A DNA stretch of 64,000 bases from Lachnospiraceae bacterium (GCA_017936785.1 JAGBEV010000030.1:1-64000), one strand, 5' to 3'; positions 27,139 through 36,148 are shown, numbered from the stretch's first letter. The notes: generated by a model from the letters alone, not told the origin. Program-made: numbers and translations.

Positions 27139-27378
27139 ATGCGCTTAGATAAATATTTAAAAGTATCCCGTTTGATCAAAAGAAGGACTGTTGCAAATGA
27201 AGCATGTGACGCAGGTCGTGTAATGATCAATGGAAAGGTGGCAAAAGCGGGAACAGAAGTAAAGGCAGGAGATGAAATCCAGATCAATTTTGGTAATAAG
27301 GATGTTAGAGTAGAGGTTCTGACTGTTGCCGAGACCGTAAAAAAAGAAGAAGCAAAGGAAATGTTCCGGTATTTATAG
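27139..27378 (+). CDS. rqcP: S4-domain protein RqcP
   Basis: Small RNA-binding S4 protein (Bacillus YabO) that works with RqcH in C-terminal alanine tailing of nascent chains on obstructed 50S subunits. The 79-residue protein is almost entirely the S4 domain (MRLDKYLKVSRLIKRRTVAN, CDAGRVMINGKVAKAGTEVK). AGGAGGAG precedes the ATG. Placement directly before yabP and yabQ matches Bacillus and supports the identification over other S4 proteins. Confidence 0.92.
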   Translation: MRLDKYLKVSRLIKRRTVANEACDAGRVMINGKVAKAGTEVKAGDEIQINFGNKDVRVEVLTVAETVKKEEAKEMFRYL

Positions 27379-27408
27379 GTATATTTTCAAATCCTTCTAA
27401 TATACTTT
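27379..27408 (+). promoter_or_regulatory. Candidate SigE promoter of yabPQ
   Basis: GTATATT (27379-27385), a 15-base spacer and TATACTTT (27401-27408), close to the SigE pattern (KMATATT and CATACANT). In B. subtilis yabPQ is transcribed by SigE. The position implies a start near 27415, so the yabP start must lie downstream of it. Confidence 0.45.
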
Positions 27409-27471
27409 AATGTGCAGATATCACAGGAAGCGATTTCCATTCTGCAGGGGATAAAGAAGGAGGATATGCCG

Positions 27472-27759
27472 ATGGATGATATGAATACAAAGCAGAGGGC
27501 GCATAAACTGATGCTGACCAACAGAAGGACATGTATGGTCAGCGGAGTGTCAGATGTGCTCTCTTTTGATTTAGCGGAAATTCTGCTGGAAACGGACCAG
27601 GGAATGCTGATGATCAAGGGAAGTGATCTTCATGTAAACAGACTGACTCTGGAAAAAGGAGAGGTGGATGTAGAAGGTAAAATTGACAGCCTTACCTATT
27701 CGGAGGTTTCGGGGTATGGTGCCAAGGGAGAATCCCTTTTGGGGAAATTATTTAAATAA
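27472..27759 (+). CDS. yabP: Sporulation protein YabP
   Basis: Mother-cell sporulation protein required in Bacillus for spore cortex formation, possibly acting with YabQ. The 95-residue protein has the family core HKLMLTNRRTCMVSGVSDVL, SFDLAEILLETDQGMLMIKG and SLLGKLFK at the end. The frame is open from a GTG at 27412, but that codon lacks a ribosome binding site and lies at the inferred transcription start. GGAGG sits 8 bases before the ATG at 27472, which I use. Its stop overlaps the yabQ start by one base (TAATG). Confidence 0.88.
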   Translation: MDDMNTKQRAHKLMLTNRRTCMVSGVSDVLSFDLAEILLETDQGMLMIKGSDLHVNRLTLEKGEVDVEGKIDSLTYSEVSGYGAKGESLLGKLFK

Positions 27760-28274
27760 TGAGCGGACAGATTGTTAGTGAAGGGCAATTTCTGTTTTAT
27801 TGTTTTTTATCCGGTATCTGTATTACCGTTGCATATGATTGCCTCCGAATCTTTCGCAGGGTAAAACGCCATGGAACAGTTTGGGTTGCCCTTGAGGATC
27901 TGATCTTTTGGTTCTGTGCTGCAATATTTCTTTTTTATGTGCTTTATGAAACCAATAATGGTGTGATCCGGTGGTTTTCCATAGCAGGAGCCGCAGTGGG
28001 TATGTTGATCTACAAATATGTCATTGGAGAACATCTTGTGGAAATTATGTCAACAATTATAAAGAGAATACAAGATGTTGTGTCCAAGATTTTAAAAATA
28101 CTATTTAGACCGGTAAAGCGCCTTTTTAACAGGGTTTCGGGCAAATTAAAAAAGGAAAAAAGAAAATTAAAGAAACAATTCAAAAAGAAGTTGACGGGCA
28201 ACATAAAAAAGGTTAAGATAACATTATGTAAACGCAAAAAGCAGAAGGATAAGAGGGGTAACTATGAGCCGTAG
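27759..28274 (+). CDS. yabQ: Spore cortex biosynthesis protein YabQ
   Basis: Polytopic membrane protein needed for cortex formation in Bacillus; it is placed in the outer forespore membrane there. The 171-residue protein has about three membrane helices in the first 95 residues (FLFYCFLSGICITVAYDCLR, DLIFWFCAAIFLFYVLYET, WFSIAGAAVGMLIYKYV), then a very basic cytoplasmic tail (KKEKRKLKKQFKKKLTG). It is coupled to yabP by overlap and its last 11 bases overlap divIC. Confidence 0.87.
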   Translation: MSGQIVSEGQFLFYCFLSGICITVAYDCLRIFRRVKRHGTVWVALEDLIFWFCAAIFLFYVLYETNNGVIRWFSIAGAAVGMLIYKYVIGEHLVEIMSTIIKRIQDVVSKILKILFRPVKRLFNRVSGKLKKEKRKLKKQFKKKLTGNIKKVKITLCKRKKQKDKRGNYEP

Positions 28275-28566
28275 AGTCGCATTCCGGGGGAAGAGGCAGA
28301 ATCGTCTCGGTATGTTTCTGGTCTCTGCAGTTGTCATTATGCTGTTGGTGGTAGTAACCGTAAACAGCTTCCTGTTAAGACAAAAGCAGGATACATATGC
28401 AGCCAGAGAAGCCGAATTAGATGCGCTGATTGCCGCCGAAGAAGAAAGAGCAAGTGAATTAGAAGAATTTAAAAAGTACACCCAGACTCAGGCTTACATT
28501 GAGGAAGTGGCAAAGGAGAAGCTGGGACTGGTCCGGGAGGGCGAGATCGTATTTAAGATGAATTAG
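28264..28566 (+). CDS. divIC: Septum formation initiator DivIC/FtsB family
   Basis: Bitopic division protein that complexes with FtsL and DivIB at the septum. The 100-residue protein has a basic cytoplasmic N-terminus, one membrane helix (about 19-39, VSAVVIMLLVVVTVNSFLL), a coiled coil with heptad leucine and alanine (about 45-75), and the family end VAKEKLGLVREGEIVFKMN. It overlaps the end of yabQ. A strong terminator follows at once, separating this operon from spoIIE. Confidence 0.92.
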   Translation: MSRRVAFRGKRQNRLGMFLVSAVVIMLLVVVTVNSFLLRQKQDTYAAREAELDALIAAEEERASELEEFKKYTQTQAYIEEVAKEKLGLVREGEIVFKMN

Positions 28567-28621
28567 GACATTGCATTGGTTTGATGCAGCAGAAGCTGCA
28601 GACCGGCAGATGTCCTTTTTT
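28565..28621 (+). terminator. Terminator after divIC
   Basis: AGGACAT (28565-28571) pairs with ATGTCCT (28610-28616), followed by a T-run. An inner hairpin GCAGCAGAAGCTGC fills the loop. Confidence 0.8.
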
Positions 28622-28676
28622 TGTGCCTTAAATGATATTAAAGATCCGATTCATATTTTTTAGCCGGGATGCCCTG

Positions 28677-28711
28677 TTTTGACAAAATTTTCAGGAGCTC
28701 TTTTATATAAT
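28677..28711 (+). promoter_or_regulatory. Spo0A-type promoter of the SpoIIE-like gene
   Basis: TTGACA (28679-28684) and TATAAT (28706-28711) are separated by exactly 21 bases. TTTTGACAAAA (28677-28687), the reverse complement of a 0A box (TTTTGTCAAAA), covers the -35 box. Known Spo0A-activated SigA promoters such as Bacillus spoIIE and spoIIG have just this layout: consensus boxes too far apart, with a 0A box over the -35 region. Confidence 0.7.
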
Positions 28712-28739
28712 AAGGGCAAAACGGAAAAGAGTGGTGTAT

Positions 28740-29918
28740 ATGAAGTGGAATTTGATGGAACGGGATGATATCAGTCATACCGTAGTCCCGGAATACGGCA
28801 GGCGTAAATTGATTCTTTATGCGGACACCTTGAGAGAGATTGCCGAGAGTTTTGAAGAAGTACCGGAGATGGAGACGAAATCCCAGCTCCAGCTTTATTT
28901 ATATAAGACCCGGCAGGAACAGAATATTTTGCTGGCAGGGCAGTTAGATGAGACAGCCAGAGTATTGAGTGAGCTTGCCAGTGAGACTTATGCCACCTCT
29001 TATCTTATGGAGCGCCTTCGCAAAAAAGTCTGGAAGGGACTGAAAGAAAACGGACTTGTCGTCAGGGATTTGTATGTCATAGAAATGAAGGAGCATCTGG
29101 AGATCGGAATGACCATCCGGGCGACGGATGATGAGATCTATCACACAGATGATATTATGGAATTTGTGTCGGAATTGTGCCATCGGAAACTGAGGCAGAC
29201 AAGCACTAACGCTTCTTACGTACATGAGGACCCTGTAACCCTGGTATTTGAAGAGGAAGTTAATTTTTTTATCATTGAAGGCATTGCCAAGGCAAAGAAA
29301 GAGGGAGAGACTGATTCAGGAGACAGCTATCTGTTAAAGGAATTTGGCAAGGGAATGTATCTGGCGGCTCTTTCGGACGGCATGGGCTCCGGCGCTGAAG
29401 CTGCAAGGGACAGCGAAAAGATGATGGATCTTTTGGACAAGTTTATGGAGACAGGATTTCACATGGAAAAAGCCATTACATTGTTAAATTCCATGATGTA
29501 TCTCCAAGGGGGGAAAGAACGTACCCTTACATTGGATTCCTGTGAAATCGATCTGTATCAGGGAACCTGCAGATTCTTAAAATACGGTGCAGCTGTTTCC
29601 TTTATCAAGCGGGATCGAAAGGTTTGGCGAATCGGAGCTAATTCCCTGCCCTTGGGGATATTTTCCAAAGGAGAGCCGGAGGAATTTGCCTATGGTCTGG
29701 AGGACGGAGACTATCTGATCATGATGACTGACGGCGTGGTGGATGCTTATGAAACCAATCTTTTGGGAATGTCCCTTCAGGAATTTATCGGGCAATTGGA
29801 ATATGAAAATCCCCGGCAGATGGCAAATATGCTGATGAATATGGCTGTGGCAAATGCGGAAGGTAAAATACGGGATGATATGACCGTAATTGTACTGGGA
29901 ATTTGGGCTAATACTTGA
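28740..29918 (+). CDS. spoIIE: SpoIIE-like PP2C-type phosphatase, without membrane domain
   Basis: Stage II sporulation phosphatase that should dephosphorylate SpoIIAA and so activate SigF in the forespore. The 392-residue protein has a regulatory region with the start KLILYADTLREIAESFEEV, then a PP2C domain with metal aspartates in LAALSDGMGSGAEA and IMMTDGVVDAY and the end RDDMTVIVLGIW. Bacillus SpoIIE is about 827 residues with a ten-helix membrane domain and FtsZ-binding region; both are absent here, and the promoter just upstream shows that the gene is not simply cut. The ATG at 28740 is used; two GTG codons lie just upstream. Position between divIC and tilS matches Bacillus. Confidence 0.82.
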   Translation: MKWNLMERDDISHTVVPEYGRRKLILYADTLREIAESFEEVPEMETKSQLQLYLYKTRQEQNILLAGQLDETARVLSELASETYATSYLMERLRKKVWKGLKENGLVVRDLYVIEMKEHLEIGMTIRATDDEIYHTDDIMEFVSELCHRKLRQTSTNASYVHEDPVTLVFEEEVNFFIIEGIAKAKKEGETDSGDSYLLKEFGKGMYLAALSDGMGSGAEAARDSEKMMDLLDKFMETGFHMEKAITLLNSMMYLQGGKERTLTLDSCEIDLYQGTCRFLKYGAAVSFIKRDRKVWRIGANSLPLGIFSKGEPEEFAYGLEDGDYLIMMTDGVVDAYETNLLGMSLQEFIGQLEYENPRQMANMLMNMAVANAEGKIRDDMTVIVLGIWANT

Positions 29919-29990
29919 TTTTTAGATATAAAAAAGATATATTTATACCAGTTGAATGAGTATTGACAAAGAAAACGGCTGGGAGACGCA

Positions 29991-31400
29991 ATGATTACAA
30001 AAGTAAAAAAATATATGGAAAAGCATCATATGGCAGATCCCGGCGATGAAATCGTCGTAGGGCTTTCAGGAGGGGCGGATTCCGTCTGCCTCCTCTTTTT
30101 GTTGAAAAAGTTGTCGGAGCAGATGGGATTTACTCTTGGGGCGGTGCACATCAATCATGAGCTGAGAAAAGAAGCCGATGCAGAGGAAGCCTTTGTTAAA
30201 GAGCTGTGTCAGAAATGGGATATTTTTTGTGAATCAGTACATGTAGATGTAAAAAGTTATGCAAAGGAAAATCATCTATGTGTAGAGGAGGCAGCACGAA
30301 GCTTACGGTATCAGGTGTTTGAAAAACTGGCAGCCCGGGAAGAAGATGGAAAGGTCAAAATTGCCCTTGCCCATCATCAGAATGACCAGGCGGAAACTGT
30401 TTTGTTTCATTTATTCAGGGGAAGCAGCATCCGGGGGTTGGTGGGTATCCGCCCTGTAAGGGATTTCTATATCCGTCCCCTGTTATGTCTGGAGAGATCA
30501 GAGATTGAACAGTTTGCTGCAGAAAATCAATTGGATTTTGTGACCGATGCCAGCAATTTTGATACGACGTATTCCAGAAATAAGATTCGCCATGACCTGC
30601 TGCCCATGGCAGAGCGGGAAATCTGCCGGGGAAGTGTGTCCCATATCGCAGGGAGTGCAGAACTGGTAAGGGATGCAGTGGATTTTCTGGATGAAATAAC
30701 AGAACAGACCTATGTAAGGCTTGTGAGAGAGCAGAAAGAAGGCTGCTGTGTCAATAAGGATGATTTGGAAAGGCTGCATCCTTATTTAAAATCTTCTGTT
30801 ATTTATGAGATGCTTTCCCAGACCTGTAAAAAAAAGCGGGATATATCCAAAGTGCATGTGGACAGCGTGCTCAGGCTTTTGGAAGGACAGAGCGGCAGGA
30901 AAATAAATCTGATCTATGGTCTGCAGGCGGTGGTGCAGCAGCAGGAGCTTGTGATCAGGAAGGAGCCGGAGGATAGGGAAAAGGGACATATAGAGGAAAA
31001 ACCCCTGGATCTGAAGGGAGAAATTGAGATAGTAACGGAAGAAACGGGTGCCTTTATCATCAGGTGCAGGATTTTTTCTTATGAAAAAGAGCAGCCTATT
31101 CCCAATAAGCCGTATACGAAATGGTTTGATTATGATAAAATAAATAGTTGTCCGATATTGAGAAACAGACGTGAAGGCGATTATCTTTATTGCAGTTCTA
31201 CAGCGAGAAAGAAGATAAAAGATTATTTTATCAATGAAAAAATTCCTTTATTAGAGAGGGAAAGGCTTTTCATGATTGCGGACGGAGACCATATTATGTG
31301 GATTCCGGGATATCGGATCAGCAGTTTCTATAAGATCACCGATGAAACCAGACAGGTTTTAGAAATTACAATATCTGGAGGGAAAGAGTATGAACCATAA
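29991..31400 (+). CDS. tilS: tRNA(Ile)-lysidine synthetase
   Basis: Attaches lysine to C34 of the CAU-anticodon isoleucine tRNA so it reads AUA. The 469-residue protein has the N-type PP-loop SGGADS at 26-31, AVHINHELRKEADAEE, ALAHHQNDQAETVLFHLFRG, and NKIRHDLLP, all diagnostic, then a substrate-binding and C-terminal TilS domain (RREGDYLYCSSTARKKIKDY). It overlaps hpt by 11 bases, the same pairing as in Bacillus. Confidence 0.95.
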   Translation: MITKVKKYMEKHHMADPGDEIVVGLSGGADSVCLLFLLKKLSEQMGFTLGAVHINHELRKEADAEEAFVKELCQKWDIFCESVHVDVKSYAKENHLCVEEAARSLRYQVFEKLAAREEDGKVKIALAHHQNDQAETVLFHLFRGSSIRGLVGIRPVRDFYIRPLLCLERSEIEQFAAENQLDFVTDASNFDTTYSRNKIRHDLLPMAEREICRGSVSHIAGSAELVRDAVDFLDEITEQTYVRLVREQKEGCCVNKDDLERLHPYLKSSVIYEMLSQTCKKKRDISKVHVDSVLRLLEGQSGRKINLIYGLQAVVQQQELVIRKEPEDREKGHIEEKPLDLKGEIEIVTEETGAFIIRCRIFSYEKEQPIPNKPYTKWFDYDKINSCPILRNRREGDYLYCSSTARKKIKDYFINEKIPLLERERLFMIADGDHIMWIPGYRISSFYKITDETRQVLEITISGGKEYEP

Positions 31401-31917
31401 GATCAGAGAGCTTCTTTCGGAAGAGGAAGTAGACAACCGTATCAGACAGTTGGGGGAACAGATTACCAAAGATTATGAAGGGGAAGAAATATTCCTGGTA
31501 TGTACTTTAAAGGGAGCCAGTTTTTTTGCCTGTGAGCTGGCAAAACGGATCGCGCTGCCGCTGACATTGGATTTTATTGCGGTGGCAAGTTACGGAGACG
31601 GCACACAGTCCAGCGGCGAGGTAAGGATGATCAAAGACCTGGACGAGTCCATAGAAGGCAAGAATGTTATTGTGGTAGAAGACATTGTTGATACCGGAAG
31701 AACCTTAAGTTATCTTATGGAAATATTAAAGAAAAGAAATCCCAGGACCTTGAAGCTATGTTCTCTTTTGGACAAACCGGAAAGAAGAGTTGTGGATATT
31801 CAGGCGGATTATACGGGCTTTGAAGTTCCGGATCTGTTTGTAGTAGGATATGGTCTTGATTATGCACAAAGATATAGGAATCTGCCCTATATCGGAGTAG
31901 TAGAATCAGAGGGATAA
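31390..31917 (+). CDS. hpt: Hypoxanthine phosphoribosyltransferase
   Basis: Purine salvage enzyme converting hypoxanthine or guanine with PRPP to IMP or GMP. The 175-residue protein has the flexible-loop segment VASYGDGTQSSGEVRM and the PRPP motif VIVVEDIVDTGRTLSYL with the two acidic residues. AGGGAAAGAGT at the end of tilS serves as ribosome binding site, and the reading frames overlap. In Bacillus the HprT and TilS proteins together influence ftsH expression; the same gene order here makes that possible. Confidence 0.95.
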   Translation: MNHKIRELLSEEEVDNRIRQLGEQITKDYEGEEIFLVCTLKGASFFACELAKRIALPLTLDFIAVASYGDGTQSSGEVRMIKDLDESIEGKNVIVVEDIVDTGRTLSYLMEILKKRNPRTLKLCSLLDKPERRVVDIQADYTGFEVPDLFVVGYGLDYAQRYRNLPYIGVVESEG

Positions 31918-31929
31918 CAGGAGGCAGCA

Positions 31930-33732
31930 TTGAAGAAGAAAACACACGGATTGGGAATATTTTTTGTTCCCATTATATTTTTGTTATTATTTGGTATTTA
32001 TCTGGAAATGGCAAAAGGGAATGCAAGAGCCTATACCAGAGCCCAGTTTAAAGCGGATGTAGCAGAGGGAAGGGTTCTGCAGGTAGAAATAGAACCCAAT
32101 GAACAGACCCCCAGCGGAAAGTTAAATATTGAATTTAAAGACGGCACTGATGCGGTTTTGTATGTTGCTGATGTGGAAGCTATGGAAACCATGCTGGAAG
32201 AAAATAATGTTCCTGTATTAAGGGATAACATTCCCCAGGATACATGGTTCAAGCTGGTATTGCCGGCATTGATCGTTTTTGTGGGTGTGATCTTTGTCAT
32301 GATGCTTGCCAATAACCAGTCTGGCGGCGGCGGGGGCAGCAGGATGATGAACTTTGGCAGAAGCCGTGCCAAACTCAGTATCGGCGGCATGAATAAGATA
32401 ACCTTGAAGGATGTAGCCGGTCTGAAGGAAGAAAAAGAAGAACTGGAAGAAATCGTGGAATTTTTAAGAGAGCCGGACAAGTTTGTAAAGGTAGGAGCGA
32501 GGATCCCCAAGGGCGTTCTGCTGGAAGGACCTCCCGGAACCGGTAAAACACTGCTTGCAAAGGCAATAGCAGGAGAAGCCAATGTACCCTTCTTTTCCAT
32601 TTCCGGTTCGGATTTTGTGGAAATGTATGTAGGTGTAGGCGCTTCCCGTGTAAGGGATCTGTTTGAGGAAGCAAAGAAAAATCATCCCTGTATTGTATTT
32701 ATTGATGAGATTGACGCAGTGGCAAGAAAACGCGGTACAGGTATGGGCGGCGGTCATGATGAAAGGGAACAGACCTTAAATCAGCTTCTTGTGGAAATGG
32801 ATGGTTTCGGAGAAAATGAAGGCATCATTGTCCTTGCGGCAACCAACAGGGTGGATATTCTGGACCCGGCTATTATGAGACCGGGCAGATTTGACAGGAA
32901 AATAGCCATTGGAGCGCCGGATGTGGGTGGAAGAGAGGACATTTTGAAGATACATGCCCAAAATAAACCTCTTGCGGAAGATGTGGATCTTGGTCATATC
33001 GCCCAGACCACTTCCGGATTCACCGGAGCTGACCTGGAGAACCTTTTAAATGAGTCCGCTATCATTGCGGCAAAATCGGACAGGGCTTATATCAACCAGG
33101 AAGATATTAAGAAGGCATTTATTAAGACCGGTATCGGTACGGAAAAAAAGAGCCGTATCATATCCGACAAAGAAAAGAAGATTACTGCATATCATGAGGC
33201 GGGACATGCCGTACTGTATCATGTACTGCCGGACGTAGGTCCTGTTTATACAGTATCCATTATTCCTACAGGACAGGGAGCTGCCGGATATACCATGCCT
33301 CTTCCCGCAAAGGATGAAATGTTTTTGACCAGAGGCAAGATGCTTCATCAGATCATGGTATCCCTGGGCGGAAGAATTGCCGAAGAGCTGATTTTTGATG
33401 ATATTACCACAGGTGCTTCCAGCGATATCAAAAAGGCAACAGAGGTGGCGCGCAAGATGGTAACCCGCTATGGTATGTCTGCTAATATCGGTGTCATCAA
33501 TTATGATGAGGAAGGCGATGACGTATTTATCGGGCGGGATTTGGCTCATACCAGAAATCACAGCGAGCTTGTGGCAGGAAAAATCGATGCAGAGGTAAAA
33601 TCCATTGTAGATGAGTGTTATGCCAAAGCGAAAGCGATTATTACGGAAAATGAAGAAGTCCTTCATAAATGCGCTGACCTGCTGTTGGAAAAGGAACGTA
33701 TTACCATGGCAGAGTTCGAAGCATTGTTTTAA
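31930..33732 (+). CDS. ftsH: ATP-dependent zinc metalloprotease FtsH
   Basis: Membrane AAA+ protease that degrades misfolded membrane proteins and selected regulators. The 600-residue protein has helices at about 8-24 and 108-126 with a small extracytoplasmic domain between, a glycine-rich linker, Walker A GPPGTGKT at 200-207, Walker [13 protein letters not shown], the second region of homology [20 protein letters not shown] and zinc motif HEAGH near 410. The start is a TTG at 31930, 6 bases after AGGAGG; no in-frame ATG exists before the first membrane helix, so the TTG decides the start. Confidence 0.96.
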   Translation: MKKKTHGLGIFFVPIIFLLLFGIYLEMAKGNARAYTRAQFKADVAEGRVLQVEIEPNEQTPSGKLNIEFKDGTDAVLYVADVEAMETMLEENNVPVLRDNIPQDTWFKLVLPALIVFVGVIFVMMLANNQSGGGGGSRMMNFGRSRAKLSIGGMNKITLKDVAGLKEEKEELEEIVEFLREPDKFVKVGARIPKGVLLEGPPGTGKTLLAKAIAGEANVPFFSISGSDFVEMYVGVGASRVRDLFEEAKKNHPCIVFIDEIDAVARKRGTGMGGGHDEREQTLNQLLVEMDGFGENEGIIVLAATNRVDILDPAIMRPGRFDRKIAIGAPDVGGREDILKIHAQNKPLAEDVDLGHIAQTTSGFTGADLENLLNESAIIAAKSDRAYINQEDIKKAFIKTGIGTEKKSRIISDKEKKITAYHEAGHAVLYHVLPDVGPVYTVSIIPTGQGAAGYTMPLPAKDEMFLTRGKMLHQIMVSLGGRIAEELIFDDITTGASSDIKKATEVARKMVTRYGMSANIGVINYDEEGDDVFIGRDLAHTRNHSELVAGKIDAEVKSIVDECYAKAKAIITENEEVLHKCADLLLEKERITMAEFEALF

Positions 33733-33794
33733 AAATTTGTGCAAATTGACCAAAAAACACTTGTTTAATTTGTAATATTTGTGAATCGTGAGCC

Positions 33795-33823
33795 TAGACT
33801 CAAAAGGGGGGTATTGCTATAAT
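33795..33823 (+). promoter_or_regulatory. Promoter of candidate small RNA
   Basis: TAGACT (33795-33800), a 17-base spacer and TATAAT (33818-33823) with an extended TGC directly before it. GGGGGGT (33806-33812) and ACCCCCC (33833-33839) form an inverted repeat around the -10 box, which could be an operator. Confidence 0.65.
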
Positions 33824-33829
33824 ATACTC

Positions 33830-33919
33830 GTAACCCCCCAATACATTACATAGTTTTTTGCTATACCCCAAAAGAAATACCTTCTCGAAAAAGACAGCTG
33901 TGCGACTGCTGTCTTTTTT
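33830..33919 (+). ncRNA. Candidate small RNA of about 90 nt
   Basis: A good promoter is followed about 90 bases later by a strong terminator, AAGACAGC (33891-33898) pairing with GCTGTCTT (33908-33915) and a T-run, with no open frame between and over 100 bases left before the next gene. The RNA would carry two cytosine-rich stretches (CCCCCC near its 5' end and ACCCC near 33866), as in Firmicute RNAs that pair with Shine-Dalgarno sequences. It could instead be an attenuated leader of the amylase gene. The 306-base gap after ftsH holds nothing else clear. Confidence 0.45.
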
Positions 33920-34038
33920 CCTGTCCGGAAATATTTTCGGACTTTTTGAACTTTTTGAACGATATAAAATATTTCTGGAATGTCAAAAGCGATTATGATA
34001 GAATAAAATACAGTAGGTGAATCATGGGAGGTTCATAC

Positions 34039-36141
34039 ATGTTTTATAATCAGTTATCCAAATTGGAACAGAGTCAGCAATATATCTCATCAATGCGACC
34101 CGTATTAAATAAAAGGGCGCTGTTTTCGGATACCTCTTCTGAATTTGTTTGTCCACCCGATCCGAATCCGTACAGTATCGTTACCATAAAATTCCGTTCA
34201 GCAAAAAATAATATTGATAAAGTATATTTTGTCTGCAGAGGCGAAAAGCATCTGATGATGAAATTTAAAAGTGATGATCTATTTGATTATTATGAATATG
34301 ATCTGGAGCTGGATGATGAAAAAGTATCCTATTATTTTGAAGTTACAGCAGGAAGGATCGTTTGTGTTTATGATTACCGGGGTGTAGCTAAGGATGTACA
34401 GGATTATTATAAGTTTGTAATTGTTCCCGGACAGCATGTGCCAAGATGGGCAAAGGGCGCTGTTATGTATCAGATCTATGTGGATCGTTTCTATAACGGA
34501 GATCCCACCAACGATGTATTGACAGATGAGTACAATTATATCGGGGAACATGTAACAAAGGTGGATGATTGGGATAAATATCCTGCTGTTATGGGTGTCA
34601 GGGAATTTTATGGCGGAGATCTGCAGGGTGTTTTGGATAAAATGGATTATTTACAGGATCTGGGAATAGATGTTATTTATTTTAACCCCCTGTTTGTATC
34701 TCCTTCCAATCACAAATATGATATACAGGACTATGACTATATTGATCCTCATTTCGGCAAGATCGTGGATGATAAAGGGGAACTGCTTCCACCGGGGCAG
34801 CAGGAGAACCGCTTTGCCTCCCGTTATATTAACCGTGTGGCAAACAAGAAAAATCTGGAGGCTTCCAATGAGATGTTTGTCCGAGTTGTGGAGGAAGCCC
34901 ATAGACGCGGAATGAAAGTGATTCTGGATGGTGTATTTAACCACTGTGGTTCTTTTAATAAATGGATTGACAGAGAGAGGATCTATGAGAACTTTAAGGG
35001 TTATGAGAAAGGTGCTTATGTATCTGCAGACAGCCCTTACAGAAGATTTTTTCATTTCTTTGATGAAAACAGATGGCCTTATAATCCTACCTATGACGGC
35101 TGGTGGGGGCATGACACTCTGCCCAAATTAAATTATGAGGCATCCAAAGAGCTTTACGATTATATTTTATATATAGGAAAGAAATGGGTTTCTCCGCCAT
35201 TTAATGCAGATGGCTGGAGACTGGATGTAGCTGCGGATCTGGGACATTCGCCGGAGTTTAACCACCAGTTCTGGAAGGACTTCAGAAAGGCGGTCCGTGA
35301 GGCAAATCCTGAAGCCATTGTTCTGGCAGAGCATTACGGAAGTCCCAGGGAATGGATTCAGAACGGTGAATGGGATACCGTTATGAATTATGATGCTTTT
35401 ATGGAACCTGTAACCTGGTTTTTAACAGGAATGCAGAAACATAGTGATGACTACCGTGAGGACCTGTATGGAAATGCGGACAGCTTTTGGGGCGCAATGC
35501 ATTATCATGGTACGGCGTTTTCAGGGGATTCCTTTTATATTGCCATGAATGAATTGTCCAATCATGACCATTCCCGTTTCCTTACAAGAACCAACAAAAA
35601 GGTTGGCAGGGTGAACACTCTGGGATCTGAAGCAGCAAACCAGAATGTTAATAAGGCGGTCATGAGAGAGGCTGTTGTCATTCAGATGACCTGGGCAGGC
35701 GCGCCGACGATCTACTATGGTGATGAAGCCGGTGTATGTGGTTTTACAGATCCCGATAACCGCAGGACATATCCCTGGGGACATGAGGATCATGAGCTTA
35801 TACAGTTTCATAAGGATATGATCAGAATTCATAAGGAAAGCAATGCTTTTCTCTATGGCAGTTTAAAATTCCTGGCTTCGGATTATAATCTGATCGGATA
35901 TGCCAGATTTTGTGATGAAGACCATTATCTGGTCATTATCAATAATAATGATCATGAAGTGATAAAGGAATTTTCTGTTTGGGAGACAGGTATTCCCAAA
36001 AACTGTCTGATGGAGCAGGTCATGCTTACAGAGGACAGCGGTTACACCACAGAGGTCATAGAGCATCAGGTACAAAGCGGAAAACTGAAGCTGACCCTTC
36101 CTAAAACTTCTGCCATCATATTAAGGCACAGGGGAGAATAA
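34039..36141 (+). CDS. GH13 alpha-glucan hydrolase, neopullulanase/cyclomaltodextrinase-like
   Basis: Predicted cytoplasmic enzyme splitting alpha-1,4 (and perhaps alpha-1,6) bonds of maltodextrins, pullulan or cyclodextrins. The 700-residue protein has an N-terminal CBM34-like beta domain (to about 135), then the GH13 barrel with YQIYVDRFYNGD, GVFNHCG, the nucleophile in DGWRLDVAADLG, the acid in IVLAEHYG and the third carboxylate in ELSNHDHSRF, and a C-terminal beta domain. There is no signal peptide. The ATG at 34039 follows GGGAGG at 7 bases; that motif follows the in-frame ATG at 34024, which is therefore not used. The related subfamilies cannot be separated by eye. Confidence 0.88.
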   Translation: MFYNQLSKLEQSQQYISSMRPVLNKRALFSDTSSEFVCPPDPNPYSIVTIKFRSAKNNIDKVYFVCRGEKHLMMKFKSDDLFDYYEYDLELDDEKVSYYFEVTAGRIVCVYDYRGVAKDVQDYYKFVIVPGQHVPRWAKGAVMYQIYVDRFYNGDPTNDVLTDEYNYIGEHVTKVDDWDKYPAVMGVREFYGGDLQGVLDKMDYLQDLGIDVIYFNPLFVSPSNHKYDIQDYDYIDPHFGKIVDDKGELLPPGQQENRFASRYINRVANKKNLEASNEMFVRVVEEAHRRGMKVILDGVFNHCGSFNKWIDRERIYENFKGYEKGAYVSADSPYRRFFHFFDENRWPYNPTYDGWWGHDTLPKLNYEASKELYDYILYIGKKWVSPPFNADGWRLDVAADLGHSPEFNHQFWKDFRKAVREANPEAIVLAEHYGSPREWIQNGEWDTVMNYDAFMEPVTWFLTGMQKHSDDYREDLYGNADSFWGAMHYHGTAFSGDSFYIAMNELSNHDHSRFLTRTNKKVGRVNTLGSEAANQNVNKAVMREAVVIQMTWAGAPTIYYGDEAGVCGFTDPDNRRTYPWGHEDHELIQFHKDMIRIHKESNAFLYGSLKFLASDYNLIGYARFCDEDHYLVIINNNDHEVIKEFSVWETGIPKNCLMEQVMLTEDSGYTTEVIEHQVQSGKLKLTLPKTSAIILRHRGE

Positions 36142-36148
36142 AAACTTC

